Source: Spirosoma linguale DSM 74 | GTDB lineage: Bacteria; Bacteroidota; Bacteroidia; Cytophagales; Spirosomataceae | Length of the DNA: 64,000 nt | Assembly: GCA_000024525.1 (NCBI GenBank) | Contig: CP001769.1 | Span: 744,001 to 808,000, forward strand | Direction: 5' to 3' | Shown: positions 1 through 8,044 of the stretch, piece after piece | Layout of the letters: the number at the start of each line of letters is the position of its first letter | Numbering within the stretch: the stretch's first letter is position 1 | Position numbers and translations under genes: made by a program | Notes under the pieces: model-generated | The model's input: the letters and a program-made list of their open reading frames with translations, nothing else | The model's database searches: none | What the model was told of the DNA's origin: nothing

Positions 1-159
1 GCAATGATTGTACAGGAAGCACAGGTCTTATTAAGCCAGACGAATACCAGCTTATCGCAGATCGCCGACTATCTACAGTTCGGTACTCAGTCGGCTTTCG
101 GGAAGTTTTTTCGTCAAAAAACGGGCGACTCACCCAGAGACTACCGAAACAGACGATAG
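1..159 (+). CDS. AraC-family regulator, C-terminal fragment
   Basis: The reading frame is open from the first base and ends with TAG at 157-159, so only the last 52 residues are inside the window. They match the second helix-turn-helix of an AraC/XylS DNA-binding domain: an SQIADYLQFGTQSAFGKFFR stretch followed by KTGDSPRDYR, the usual end of the family. This part contacts DNA in the major groove. The effector domain lies outside the window, so the signal sensed cannot be told. The gene converges with the DinB-like gene on the other strand. Confidence 0.85.
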   Translation, partial: AMIVQEAQVLLSQTNTSLSQIADYLQFGTQSAFGKFFRQKTGDSPRDYRNRR

Positions 160-204
160 TACTTGGGACTGAGCTATGGCCCTTCCTGCACGTACCTTAT
201 CGAA

Positions 205-283
205 GGTAACTCTGTACCCAAGGCGCAACAAGGAAGGGTACAGAGTAACCCGCCAATCCGGATCTTACGTATCAGCGGGTTAC
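205..283. terminator. Two overlapping hairpins between convergent genes
   Basis: Arms 205-219 and 236-250 pair with one mismatch (GGTAACTCTGTACCC against GGGTACAGAGTAACC). A second pair, GTAACCCGC at 245-253 and GCGGGTTAC at 275-283, shares bases 245-250 with the first, so the two hairpins exclude each other. They sit between convergent genes and the second overlaps the DinB stop codon. There is no clear T-run. A terminator or a member of the palindromic repeats seen elsewhere in the window are both possible. Confidence 0.45.
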
Positions 284-729
284 GTCAATTTCTGCCCTTT
301 GCTCAGGGTAAGGGAAATCTGTCCGGCGTGATGTGCCGTGTGAAACAGAATATGACCCAACAGCCTTGCCCGGGAGACCGTACCGAAAAAGGGAGTCTTT
401 ATCGGGTCCTGCCAGGCTTCGTCAGCAGTTGTTTCTATGTACGTTTGAAGCATTTGGTACCCTTCTTCCAACAGATGCTGACTAGCCAGTATATCCTGGC
501 CCTGCCCGGTGTCGGTCTGGCCCATGGTGGTATTTTGTACCGTTATAGGAAGGCCAAAGAATAAGCCAAACATATTCATCATCTCGCCGGTATGCCGGTA
601 AATAAAGCCAATCGACGCCGTTTCCTCATTGAGTCTGAAATCGGCATTCCGGGCTGTAATCTGGTCAAAGGCAAACGAACAGGTCGTTCGGTTTTGGGCC
701 AGCATATCCAGGAGAATCTGTTTTTGCAT
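280..729 (-). CDS. DinB-like four-helix protein
   Basis: 149 aa, the usual size for a DinB/YfiT-like domain. The fold is a four-helix bundle that binds a divalent metal through three histidines; members include thiol transferases and damage-induced proteins with unknown substrates. Candidate metal ligands are the His in the FIYRHTGEMMN helix (about residue 46) and the HTAHHAGQ motif near residues 130-137, which is the classic C-terminal DinB signature. No signal peptide, so cytosolic. It starts with ATG at 727-729. Reaction and substrate cannot be told from sequence. Confidence 0.8.
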   Translation of the reverse strand: MQKQILLDMLAQNRTTCSFAFDQITARNADFRLNEETASIGFIYRHTGEMMNMFGLFFGLPITVQNTTMGQTDTGQGQDILASQHLLEEGYQMLQTYIETTADEAWQDPIKTPFFGTVSRARLLGHILFHTAHHAGQISLTLSKGQKLT

Positions 730-767
730 GTTTATTGATCGAAAGATGGTTAATTACCCAGGCAAAG

Positions 768-2558
768 CTAAGGATTAGCGGCCTGTTTAATCGACGACTT
801 TTGTCCCGATTTTCGTTCTTTTCGGTTGGCTCGATCCGTAGCGGGTAAGCTATGCGTTGTTAAAATACGGGTCTGCTCGGCCAGCCCCACCTCCGTCTGG
901 CGGGGCTCGTGGAGTTGTATGCGGGCCCGGCGGGCCATCGCGGCTGCATCAATGATCGGGGCGGGGTAGTCGATGCCGATCTGAAAGTGCTCCATCGCCT
1001 GTTCCAGCGGAGGCATCGTCCACGGCTGGTGAATGTAAGCTGTGGGGCAGTTGGCCAGTTCGGGCACCCACTGTTTGATGAATACGCCCTGCGGGTCATG
1101 TTCCTGCGACTGTTTGACGGGATTATAAATTCGGATGGTATTGGTCCCCGTCATGCCCGACTGCATCTGAAGCTGGGCGTAATGAATACCCGGCTCGAAA
1201 TCGGTATAGAGCCGAGCCAGGTGCCAGCCCCCTTCCTGCCAATGCTGAAACAGATGGTGGGTCAGAAAGGAGGTCAACATGGCTCGCATGCGAAAATTGA
1301 TATAGCCCGTAGCGGCCAGACAGCGCATACAGGCGTCGACGAGCGGATACCCCGTGCGCCCATCCCGCCAGGCTGCATAATGGTCGGGGTTGACGTTTTT
1401 GGGGACGGCATCGAAAGCCCGGTTCACGTTCTCGAATTCCATCCGCTCTTCACGCTCAAACTTTTGGATGAAATGGCAATGCCAGCGCAGCCGGGAGGCA
1501 AATGCCGCCAACTGCCGTCGCAACCCTGCCAGTTGCGGTTTTTTAGCGGCCTGCTGCTGAGCCTGGTATACCTGCCGGATACTCAAACAACCCCAGGCCA
1601 GGTAAGGCGACAGACGACTGCACCCTCGGCGGCTTGCGAGGGGTTTGGAGATGGAAGCCGCGTACAAGGCGATTCGCTCCTGAAGAAAGCTGGCCAGATA
1701 CCGATGCCCATTGTATTCCCCGCCGGGCTGAAACGACGGATTTGGCCGTTGCCACGCTGCCGGTAAATCCGGGCCGCGTTCGGCTTCAAACCAGTCTGGG
1801 GGTACATCGGCGGGGTACCAGGCCGTCAGGTCCGGATGCTGTTGGGGTTGCTGCATGGTCTGCTGCCACTGTGCTGCCCAGGTATCCCGATTTTTCAGGC
1901 GTCGGAACACGCCATTGTTTTGAAATTCCTGCCAGCCAATCCCCTGTTGCCGGCAAAATTGGGCAACCGCTTTATCGCGGTCGTAGGTAACGGCCAGGCC
2001 CGTTTCCTGATAGGAGAAGATCGAACCAATGGTGAACTGTGTCTGAAGCGCGGTTAGCACGTCGGTTACCTCCCGATGAAATACCCAAACGGTGGGAAGG
2101 CCCGTTTCCGGTTGATGATCATCCGCCTGATCGTCGAACTCAAACGGCAGCCACTCGTGCACCAGACGGCCCGTGTCCGACGGAGCGGGCGGAGGTACAG
2201 TCGCCAACTGCTTGCGGAGGTCTGCCAGACATTCGTAGACGAATCGCCAGTGGCGAAGGTCGTAATTGGGATCGGCAATGAGCGATGGCTCGAAACAGTA
2301 CAGCAGGAGCAAGGGCCGTTTGGGAGCACGCTGCCCCATGGCAATAGCTGCCTGGAGGGGGGCGTGGTCGCGTAGGCGCAGGTCCCGCTTGAACCAGAGT
2401 ATGTTAATGGTTGGCCGGTCAGGTATGGAGGGTAGAGGGGCTCCTTTGTCCACGAGTCGCTTAAGATCGGTGCGGAACGATTTATCCGCCTGGTATAACG
2501 GAATGCGTAGCGGATGTGTTTCGGTTCGGGGTACACCATCTTCCGCTGCGTTTTCCAT
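768..2558 (-). CDS. Photolyase/cryptochrome-family flavoprotein, divergent
   Basis: 596 aa. After about 50 extra N-terminal residues comes the photolyase alpha/beta antenna domain ([19 protein letters not shown]). A helical FAD-binding domain follows, with a [13 protein letters not shown] motif and a RIYNP...[15 protein letters not shown] segment that matches the RIFNP...GEFIRRWLPEL block of class I enzymes. Known members repair UV-induced pyrimidine dimers with blue light or act as light sensors. Just before RIYNP the usual NNGGWQWAAS segment is replaced by [13 protein letters not shown], so the Trp equivalent to E. coli W382 of the electron-transfer triad appears to be Ala. A light-dependent DNA repair or sensor role is inferred; the class is uncertain. 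The basic tail after about residue 570 is probably disordered. Confidence 0.85.
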   Translation of the reverse strand: MENAAEDGVPRTETHPLRIPLYQADKSFRTDLKRLVDKGAPLPSIPDRPTINILWFKRDLRLRDHAPLQAAIAMGQRAPKRPLLLLYCFEPSLIADPNYDLRHWRFVYECLADLRKQLATVPPPAPSDTGRLVHEWLPFEFDDQADDHQPETGLPTVWVFHREVTDVLTALQTQFTIGSIFSYQETGLAVTYDRDKAVAQFCRQQGIGWQEFQNNGVFRRLKNRDTWAAQWQQTMQQPQQHPDLTAWYPADVPPDWFEAERGPDLPAAWQRPNPSFQPGGEYNGHRYLASFLQERIALYAASISKPLASRRGCSRLSPYLAWGCLSIRQVYQAQQQAAKKPQLAGLRRQLAAFASRLRWHCHFIQKFEREERMEFENVNRAFDAVPKNVNPDHYAAWRDGRTGYPLVDACMRCLAATGYINFRMRAMLTSFLTHHLFQHWQEGGWHLARLYTDFEPGIHYAQLQMQSGMTGTNTIRIYNPVKQSQEHDPQGVFIKQWVPELANCPTAYIHQPWTMPPLEQAMEHFQIGIDYPAPIIDAAAMARRARIQLHEPRQTEVGLAEQTRILTTHSLPATDRANRKERKSGQKSSIKQAANP

Positions 2559-2670
2559 TATAAGGTTTTAGAAAAGCGATTGATTCCCGGAAGAGCCCGG
2601 TAGGTACAATAGTTGGTGGTATACGTTACGGAATTGGTCGCGGACTGAAGCCATGTTGACTATTTCTACG

Positions 2671-3972
2671 TTAAACCACCGCCGGAATCCTGACTAAATC
2701 CTGAATTTCATGACCGTTATGATCGAATCGGGCGAGGGTATACACCGACCCATCGGCACTGATCGCCAGCGAATTTACGTAGGTTGGCCGGGTGCCATCG
2801 GCGTAAAAAATAGGGCCGTGGTCGCGGTAGGTTCTGGTTTGAATATGGAACGTGATCAGGTGCAGATTTTCGAGCCCTTTGGCTCCCCCTCTGGCAATCT
2901 GGTCTTCGCCCTTCACCCGTTTGCCGTCGATGTAAATGGTCCCACCCGTGAGGTAGTAAATAGTTTTCTGATCGGGTCCCAGCTGAAGACCCAGATAGCC
3001 ATAGCTGAACTGGTCGAACATACCGCTTTTACGGGATGGCTCAGAGGTAAGTCGCTCAACGAGTTCGATCCGTTGCCGACGCGGGTCGAATTTGAACAAG
3101 TAGCCCGAATTGCCATGTATGCCATACGCCACTTCTTCGGGAGCATGCCAGAAGATTTTACGCCAGTTGTACCCCATGCTTCCGGGACGCGTAGGGTCAT
3201 ACTTCCCGAAATAATCGAGCCGTAAATCGACGCCGCCAAGTTTCTGTATTTCCGCCTTGTCAGGGTGATACGTGCCAATATCGCCTTCCGAGGTCGAAAA
3301 ATAGACCGTGCCATCGAGTGGGTCAACTACCATCGAACGACACAGAACCCGGTAGTCGTCTCCCGGAACGCCCGCTTCTCCTCTGGCCGAAACGAGTCCG
3401 ACGGTCTTGAGGCTGTTTGCCTGAATGTTGTAGTCGATAAAGTAGCCCAGCGGCCAGGTGATGCCGTACAGATGCCCGCGAACGTGGTCGATGGTCATGG
3501 TCAGAATGCCTTCTCCTTCGGGAGCAATGGCCAGATCCAGAAACTCGCCCGAGGCCAAATCGTAGGAAATAAAATGTCCGCCGGGGTAGCGTTTTCTGCC
3601 ATTGGGTACGTTTTGCGGAAGCTGCTCCATACCGTCGATCAGTTCGTAAACGCCAACGTGCGTAGCGAAGTACAACTTGCCGTTACTTTCGTAAAACCGG
3701 ACATGGCTTTTGCCCTGCGGAATGGCATTCGCTTCGGCTTCACCACAAATGTCGGTTAAATCGGCCAGCCAGTTCGTACTGTCGGTAGCGGGGTCGTATA
3801 CGTACATCTGCCCGCCCTGCTCGTACGACTCGGAAGAGAGGACGTAGTAGACTTTCCCGTCGCTGGCAGCGGTAATGGCATTGTACGTATCGTGTGCCAG
3901 CGCAAAGCCTGAATAATACGGGGTTGCAATCAAGGAGGAGGCCACATTGGTTTCGGTAGCTGGATTCATCAT
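2671..3972 (-). CDS. Predicted beta-propeller protein, function unknown
   Basis: 433 aa with no signal peptide. Blade-like repeats of the form GKVYYVLSSES, GKLYFATHVGVYEL, GHLYGITWPLGYF, GTVYFSTSEGDIGTY and KTIYYLTGGTIY are spaced 50-70 residues apart, which suggests a six- or seven-bladed propeller of the quinoprotein/SMP-30-like type. I do not recognise a named family and see no catalytic motif. It follows the exported catabolic block on the same strand, separated by 189 bp filled with hairpin repeats, so it may or may not belong to that operon. Two adjacent ATG codons open the frame. Confidence 0.6.
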   Translation of the reverse strand: MMNPATETNVASSLIATPYYSGFALAHDTYNAITAASDGKVYYVLSSESYEQGGQMYVYDPATDSTNWLADLTDICGEAEANAIPQGKSHVRFYESNGKLYFATHVGVYELIDGMEQLPQNVPNGRKRYPGGHFISYDLASGEFLDLAIAPEGEGILTMTIDHVRGHLYGITWPLGYFIDYNIQANSLKTVGLVSARGEAGVPGDDYRVLCRSMVVDPLDGTVYFSTSEGDIGTYHPDKAEIQKLGGVDLRLDYFGKYDPTRPGSMGYNWRKIFWHAPEEVAYGIHGNSGYLFKFDPRRQRIELVERLTSEPSRKSGMFDQFSYGYLGLQLGPDQKTIYYLTGGTIYIDGKRVKGEDQIARGGAKGLENLHLITFHIQTRTYRDHGPIFYADGTRPTYVNSLAISADGSVYTLARFDHNGHEIQDLVRIPAVV

Positions 3973-4029
3973 GTTTCTGTCAAAGGCCTGTTAATTAGCC
4001 GCCTGCTAATTGATCTCCGGGTTTTTGTG

Positions 4030-4130
4030 GTGTCGGATTCTTCAATCCGACACAGAGAGGTTTCTCAAAACCTCGTGTGTTGTTTCAATAGGTTTTGAGA
4101 AACCTTTCTGGTCAGGTTTGAGAACCTGAC
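4030..4130. repeat. Cluster of four small hairpins with CTCA/TGAG or CTTC loops
   Basis: 4030-4053 is a perfect 10-bp stem (GTGTCGGATT/AATCCGACAC, loop CTTC). 4058-4073 and 4090-4105 are exact inverted copies of one another, and each is itself a 6-bp hairpin (AGGTTT/AAACCT) with loop CTCA or TGAG. 4111-4130 is an 8-bp hairpin (GTCAGGTT/AACCTGAC, loop TGAG). Arms that are themselves hairpins, placed in inverted orientation in a gap between genes, resemble REP/REPIN elements. A terminator role for the ceramidase-family gene's upstream neighbour is less likely because there is no T-run. Confidence 0.7.
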
Positions 4131-4161
4131 TCCACTGCGAATCACTCCATTCGCATATAGA

Positions 4162-5523
4162 TTACTTCAACGTAGTCAGCCCTATCTGTTCGGCCAGCCG
4201 GTTTATTTCCCGGTCGATTAGGTTGGGAACTTCCGGTGCCCAGCTACTTGGCAGGCCGTACACCATCTGCGAGGTAGCCCCTTCGTAGCCGCCCTCCTGT
4301 AAAATCGTAACCGACGGGATGTAACCCATCACATCGTTGGCATAGCCCATCACGAAGATGTCCTGCCCGAATCGTTTTTTACAGTCGAGGGCGTACTGCA
4401 CTACGAGTTCGCCACCAAAGCTTAGGATAGGCTGGTTGCCCAACTGCCAGATCTGTAACGGGTACGGGTAGCTGGTTAGAAAGGGTTTGCCCTGCTTCTT
4501 TTCGGCCAGCAGACGCGTTGCCCAGCGTTTCATGTAGCTTTCGCCGTCCTGACTGGTTTTGGTCAGTTCCGCTTCGGAAGGCGGAGCCGAGAGGGGTAGT
4601 TCAATTTCCGAATAAGCCGTGCGAAGCTGCGGGGGCAGGTTTCGCATGGATTCGTCGAGTACACGGTCGACGGCAGCGGCCAGTTCGCGCCCATACTGAC
4701 GAGCCAGCGGAATGGTTCGTCGGGGCAGCGGGTTCTGATCGCCGGCTGCGCCCTGAAAAAACAGGGCCGTTACGCCAGGATGCGCTTTCTCCAGCTCCAG
4801 TTGGGCAAAACCGGCGTAGTCGCCCGACCATTGGTATAAATCCAGTACGGTAGGGTGGCAGGCATACCCAAACACGATGGCCTTAAGCGTACCAGCGGCA
4901 TCGACCAGCTTAATAACGGGCACGGCATAATCGTTGGGACCTTTTAACTCGCTTTGCCCCACAAGTGCGCCTTCCTTGTTGTTCCGGCGGTTTACCTGAA
5001 AACGTGTTACGCCATTTTGAGCGAATAGTTTGACCGGCTCCAGTTTCGTTAAAGCCTGACCCGCCAGGGTCACAATCTGACTTTCCAGCCATCGGGAGTA
5101 TCGATCAATTTTCGCCTGCTCCTTCGCATCGAGCGGATAAATATCCTGAAGGGCATTATCCAGCACGGGCCCCGAATGAGTGTGCGAACTATTGAGAATG
5201 ACCTGCGCTTTCGATAGACCAAACTGGCTGTTCAGCCGGGCCCGAATCCGGTCGGACATGGCTTTTGGGAAACCCAGCATATCGGTCGTGACCAGCACGG
5301 CCCGCTTGCCCGTACTGTCTTCCAGCGCCAGCGCTTTGGCCCATAAGTCGTGTAGTTTGCCATCGGCGGGGTGCGTACGGGACGCGTAACCCGCCTGCCA
5401 GAGGGGTTCTTTGGGCGTGATGATCACGCGGGCCGTTCCCGCTTTCCAGCCCTGAGCGGAAGCCGGGATGTCGATAAATACGGCCAGCCACAAGAGCCAG
5501 ACAACCCCTATTCTGTTACTCAT
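4162..5523 (-). CDS. Neutral/alkaline ceramidase-family amidohydrolase, exported
   Basis: 453 aa with a Sec signal peptide (hydrophobic residues 5-21, cleavage after ASA). The mature part opens with GTARVIITPKEPLWQAGYASR, the start of the neutral/alkaline non-lysosomal ceramidase N-terminal domain. The zinc site is visible as NSSHTHSGPV (His-x-His, about residue 112) and GYACHPTVL. True ceramidases cleave the amide of sphingolipids; short members such as this one, lacking the C-terminal domain, occur in polysaccharide and cyclitol gene clusters and may cleave other N-acyl bonds. The ATG overlaps the stop of the DegT gene by 4 bp, so the two are translationally coupled. Periplasmic amide hydrolysis is inferred. 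Confidence 0.8.
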   Translation of the reverse strand: MSNRIGVVWLLWLAVFIDIPASAQGWKAGTARVIITPKEPLWQAGYASRTHPADGKLHDLWAKALALEDSTGKRAVLVTTDMLGFPKAMSDRIRARLNSQFGLSKAQVILNSSHTHSGPVLDNALQDIYPLDAKEQAKIDRYSRWLESQIVTLAGQALTKLEPVKLFAQNGVTRFQVNRRNNKEGALVGQSELKGPNDYAVPVIKLVDAAGTLKAIVFGYACHPTVLDLYQWSGDYAGFAQLELEKAHPGVTALFFQGAAGDQNPLPRRTIPLARQYGRELAAAVDRVLDESMRNLPPQLRTAYSEIELPLSAPPSEAELTKTSQDGESYMKRWATRLLAEKKQGKPFLTSYPYPLQIWQLGNQPILSFGGELVVQYALDCKKRFGQDIFVMGYANDVMGYIPSVTILQEGGYEGATSQMVYGLPSSWAPEVPNLIDREINRLAEQIGLTTLK

Positions 5524-6932
5524 TTTTGACTCAGGAGTTTATCCGCGTGGGTGTAAATTTTCTCGATGGCGCGTGCAATGTCATCCATGTCGGACTGGCT
5601 GCCCAGCAGCATATTCTGTGTAAACCAGACGGCTTCCTCATTGCACAGCCGGTCGTTTTGCGGGCAGTGGTTCCGCTCGACGTAGCTGTTGAAGTTCAGC
5701 ATGCCTTTGGGATACATCTTCTGGAAATTTTTCGACTGGAAAGCGTCGTTGAGGTAAGGCATGTTGTTCAGCGTGGCGTATCCTTTCGAGCAGGGAATCC
5801 CCTCCGCCGTGAGGGCCTTCAGGAACACATCACGCGAAAGGCCTTTGAAGGATTCTTTTTTGTACCGAAACGGGAAAAGATGGAAGGCCGCCCGCGTAAC
5901 ATTATCGTAGAGTTTGTAGGGAACAATACCCGGAATATTGCTGATTTTAGCTTTCAGGTAGGCCGCGTTGGTGTTTCGCGTAGTCGTTTCGGCATCGAGC
6001 CGTTTTAACTGCGCCAGGCCGATAGCCGCCTGGTATTCGGTTAGCCGGAGTTTCGTGCCCTGGATCAGCGTACCCGCACCGATAACGCCCGATACCATGC
6101 CGTACGGATTCCCGTAATTATGGTACGAGAAACAGCGGTCCATAAACGCATCATCATTACTAACAATGGCTCCCCCTTCGCCAATGGCCAGGTTCTTGGA
6201 GTTCTGAAAGCTAAAGCAGCCCGCATGTCCGAAGGTCCCCACTTTCTGATGATTGATTTCGGCCAGATGCGCCTGGCAGGCATCCTCAATAACGACCAGA
6301 TTATGTTTTTTGGCAATGGCCAGAATCTGGGGCATGTTGGCCGGTAGCCCCAGGATATGCACCGGAATAATCGCCTTCGTCCGGGGGGTGATCTTCGCTT
6401 CGATCCGGGCCGGGTCGATCTGGAACGTTTCGGGGTCAACATCCACGAATACGGGCATGGCCCCCGTTGCCAGTACGGGGGCTACCGTTCCAATAAACGT
6501 GTAGGGCGGTACCAGCACTTCGTCGCCCCCGCGAATATCCAGCTGGGCCAGTGCTGCCATGATGGCGTTGGTGCCATTTACGACCGCCAGCGACCGTTTA
6601 ACGCCGAGGGTGGACGCCCATTTGGCTTCGAACTCACTCACCACGCTGGCCCTCGACCAGATGCCACCGCGAATCACGTCAAGCAGCTGTTTCTCGTCCT
6701 GCTCGGGTTTCCAGATGGGCCATACCGGCCATTCAGTGGTTCGGATGGGTTTGCCACCCAGCAGGGCCGGGGGCTCTGCCAGCGAAAACGAACCCGACTG
6801 TACAGGGGCTTTTGTTGTTCCGGAGGTGAGAGAGGGCGTATTGGTGAGTAACGAAGGCGTCAGGATGGCGCCCAGACCCGTTAACGAGTTTCGCTTTAAA
6901 AACTCCCTTCTCGATACATTGGGATGCGACAT
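5520..6932 (-). CDS. DegT/DnrJ/EryC1/StrS-family aminotransferase with Tat signal
   Basis: 470 aa. The N-terminus (SRREFLKRN, then a hydrophobic stretch) is a textbook twin-arginine signal, unusual for this fold. From about residue 55 it is a sugar aminotransferase: PPYTFIGTVAPVLATGAMPVFVDVD, VIEDACQAHLA, and the PLP lysine in SFQNSKNLAIGEGG (about residue 250). Relatives use PLP and glutamate or glutamine to aminate keto-sugars or keto-cyclitols, for example scyllo-inosose aminotransferase. Tat export would carry the folded PLP enzyme to the periplasm. It lies between an exported ceramidase-like hydrolase and two Tat-exported Gfo/Idh enzymes. Running in the deaminating direction is an inference. 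Confidence 0.88.
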   Translation of the reverse strand: MSHPNVSRREFLKRNSLTGLGAILTPSLLTNTPSLTSGTTKAPVQSGSFSLAEPPALLGGKPIRTTEWPVWPIWKPEQDEKQLLDVIRGGIWSRASVVSEFEAKWASTLGVKRSLAVVNGTNAIMAALAQLDIRGGDEVLVPPYTFIGTVAPVLATGAMPVFVDVDPETFQIDPARIEAKITPRTKAIIPVHILGLPANMPQILAIAKKHNLVVIEDACQAHLAEINHQKVGTFGHAGCFSFQNSKNLAIGEGGAIVSNDDAFMDRCFSYHNYGNPYGMVSGVIGAGTLIQGTKLRLTEYQAAIGLAQLKRLDAETTTRNTNAAYLKAKISNIPGIVPYKLYDNVTRAAFHLFPFRYKKESFKGLSRDVFLKALTAEGIPCSKGYATLNNMPYLNDAFQSKNFQKMYPKGMLNFNSYVERNHCPQNDRLCNEEAVWFTQNMLLGSQSDMDDIARAIEKIYTHADKLLSQK

Positions 6933-6944
6933 GCTGTTGGGTAG

Positions 6945-7952
6945 TTAAGGTTTTTTCGTTGCTTTAGCCATGACACTTTCGAGGGTAACGGCCGCCCCCC
7001 CGCGACGTTTGCTTTCATCCGCAGCTTCCATAAAGGCGAAAATCTCGATAGTCTCCTCAGGTGTAACGGGTACTTTGCCCGTCTCGTAATAAGTGATAAT
7101 ATCCTGTAAAAGGGGTTCATACCCTCCGTATGGCCCCAGAATCAGGTTGCCTGTCTGGGTAAAGACCGTACCGCCGTAATCGTGCCTGCCCGTACGGGTA
7201 CCACGAACCGTACCGATACGGCCATCGGCCCAGGTGCCCACAATGATATCGGTGCCGTCGGTATGCACCCGAACCACCTGTTTGCAACCCGTTCCCATGA
7301 CGGTATACAGCGTTTCAACGCCGTGAATACCGTACCAGAAAAAATCGGGGTGGGTTTTTTCGAGAACAGCGGGGCTGAACGTATCAGCCCCTACAACCTG
7401 GCGCTTGTCAACCTGTTCAATCCCTTTGATATGCCGCAGGGAAGAGGCCGAAAAGAGCGGAATGTTGTATTTTCGGGAAGCTTCGTAAATAGCAATGGCA
7501 TCCGGCAATGAAGCCGCAACGGGTTTGTCGATAAACAGGCGTTTGCCCGCTTTCAGGACCTGAATCGCCTGTTCGAGATGGAGTCGGCCATCGTTCGTTT
7601 CCAGCAACACCACATCGACTTTTTTGAGTAAATCGCTGATCGTGCTGACGATTTCGACGTTCTGCTTTTTTACTTCTTCGGTGTAGGCCGGTACCCGCGA
7701 GGTGCTGCTTTCGATGTCTTTACTGCCCTGCGGATAGGCTGCCACGACTTTATACCCTAAAAAAACGGCATTGGCGTCGGGGCCGTTGAGGGCTTTAACA
7801 AAGGCGGTACTGTGCGACGTATCCAGCCCGATAATGCCCACCCGTTTGCCGGTGGCCACAGCCGGGCTGGCCCCGAGTGAGGTGGGAGCCAGCAGCAATG
7901 CCGCACAGCTTTGGGTTGCCTGCTTCATAAAGGTTCGTCGACCGGTATGCAT
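6945..7952 (-). CDS. Gfo/Idh/MocA-family oxidoreductase, Tat-exported
   Basis: 335 aa from the ATG at 7950-7952. The frame stays open further upstream into the neighbouring gene, but this ATG begins a Tat signal (GRRTFMKQ plus a hydrophobic stretch ending ASPAVA), so I chose it. A Rossmann domain follows (KRVGIIGLDTSHSTAFVKAL, then LLETNDGRLHLEQAIQVLKA and RLFIDKPVAAS, the E-K-P type motif of the family). Members oxidise or reduce hydroxyls of sugars or inositols with NAD(P) held tightly. It lies 12 bp upstream of the DegT gene. The GLDTSHS glycine loop differs from the usual GxGxxG, which may affect cofactor choice. Confidence 0.87.
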   Translation of the reverse strand: MHTGRRTFMKQATQSCAALLLAPTSLGASPAVATGKRVGIIGLDTSHSTAFVKALNGPDANAVFLGYKVVAAYPQGSKDIESSTSRVPAYTEEVKKQNVEIVSTISDLLKKVDVVLLETNDGRLHLEQAIQVLKAGKRLFIDKPVAASLPDAIAIYEASRKYNIPLFSASSLRHIKGIEQVDKRQVVGADTFSPAVLEKTHPDFFWYGIHGVETLYTVMGTGCKQVVRVHTDGTDIIVGTWADGRIGTVRGTRTGRHDYGGTVFTQTGNLILGPYGGYEPLLQDIITYYETGKVPVTPEETIEIFAFMEAADESKRRGGAAVTLESVMAKATKKP

Positions 7953-8044
7953 ATAGGTAGCTTTATGTGGTAATCTACTGAATGTTAGACTCTTTTTGCA
8001 GGTTGGTGCTGCGGGTAACTCCGGTACGGCGTCCAACAGGAAAC

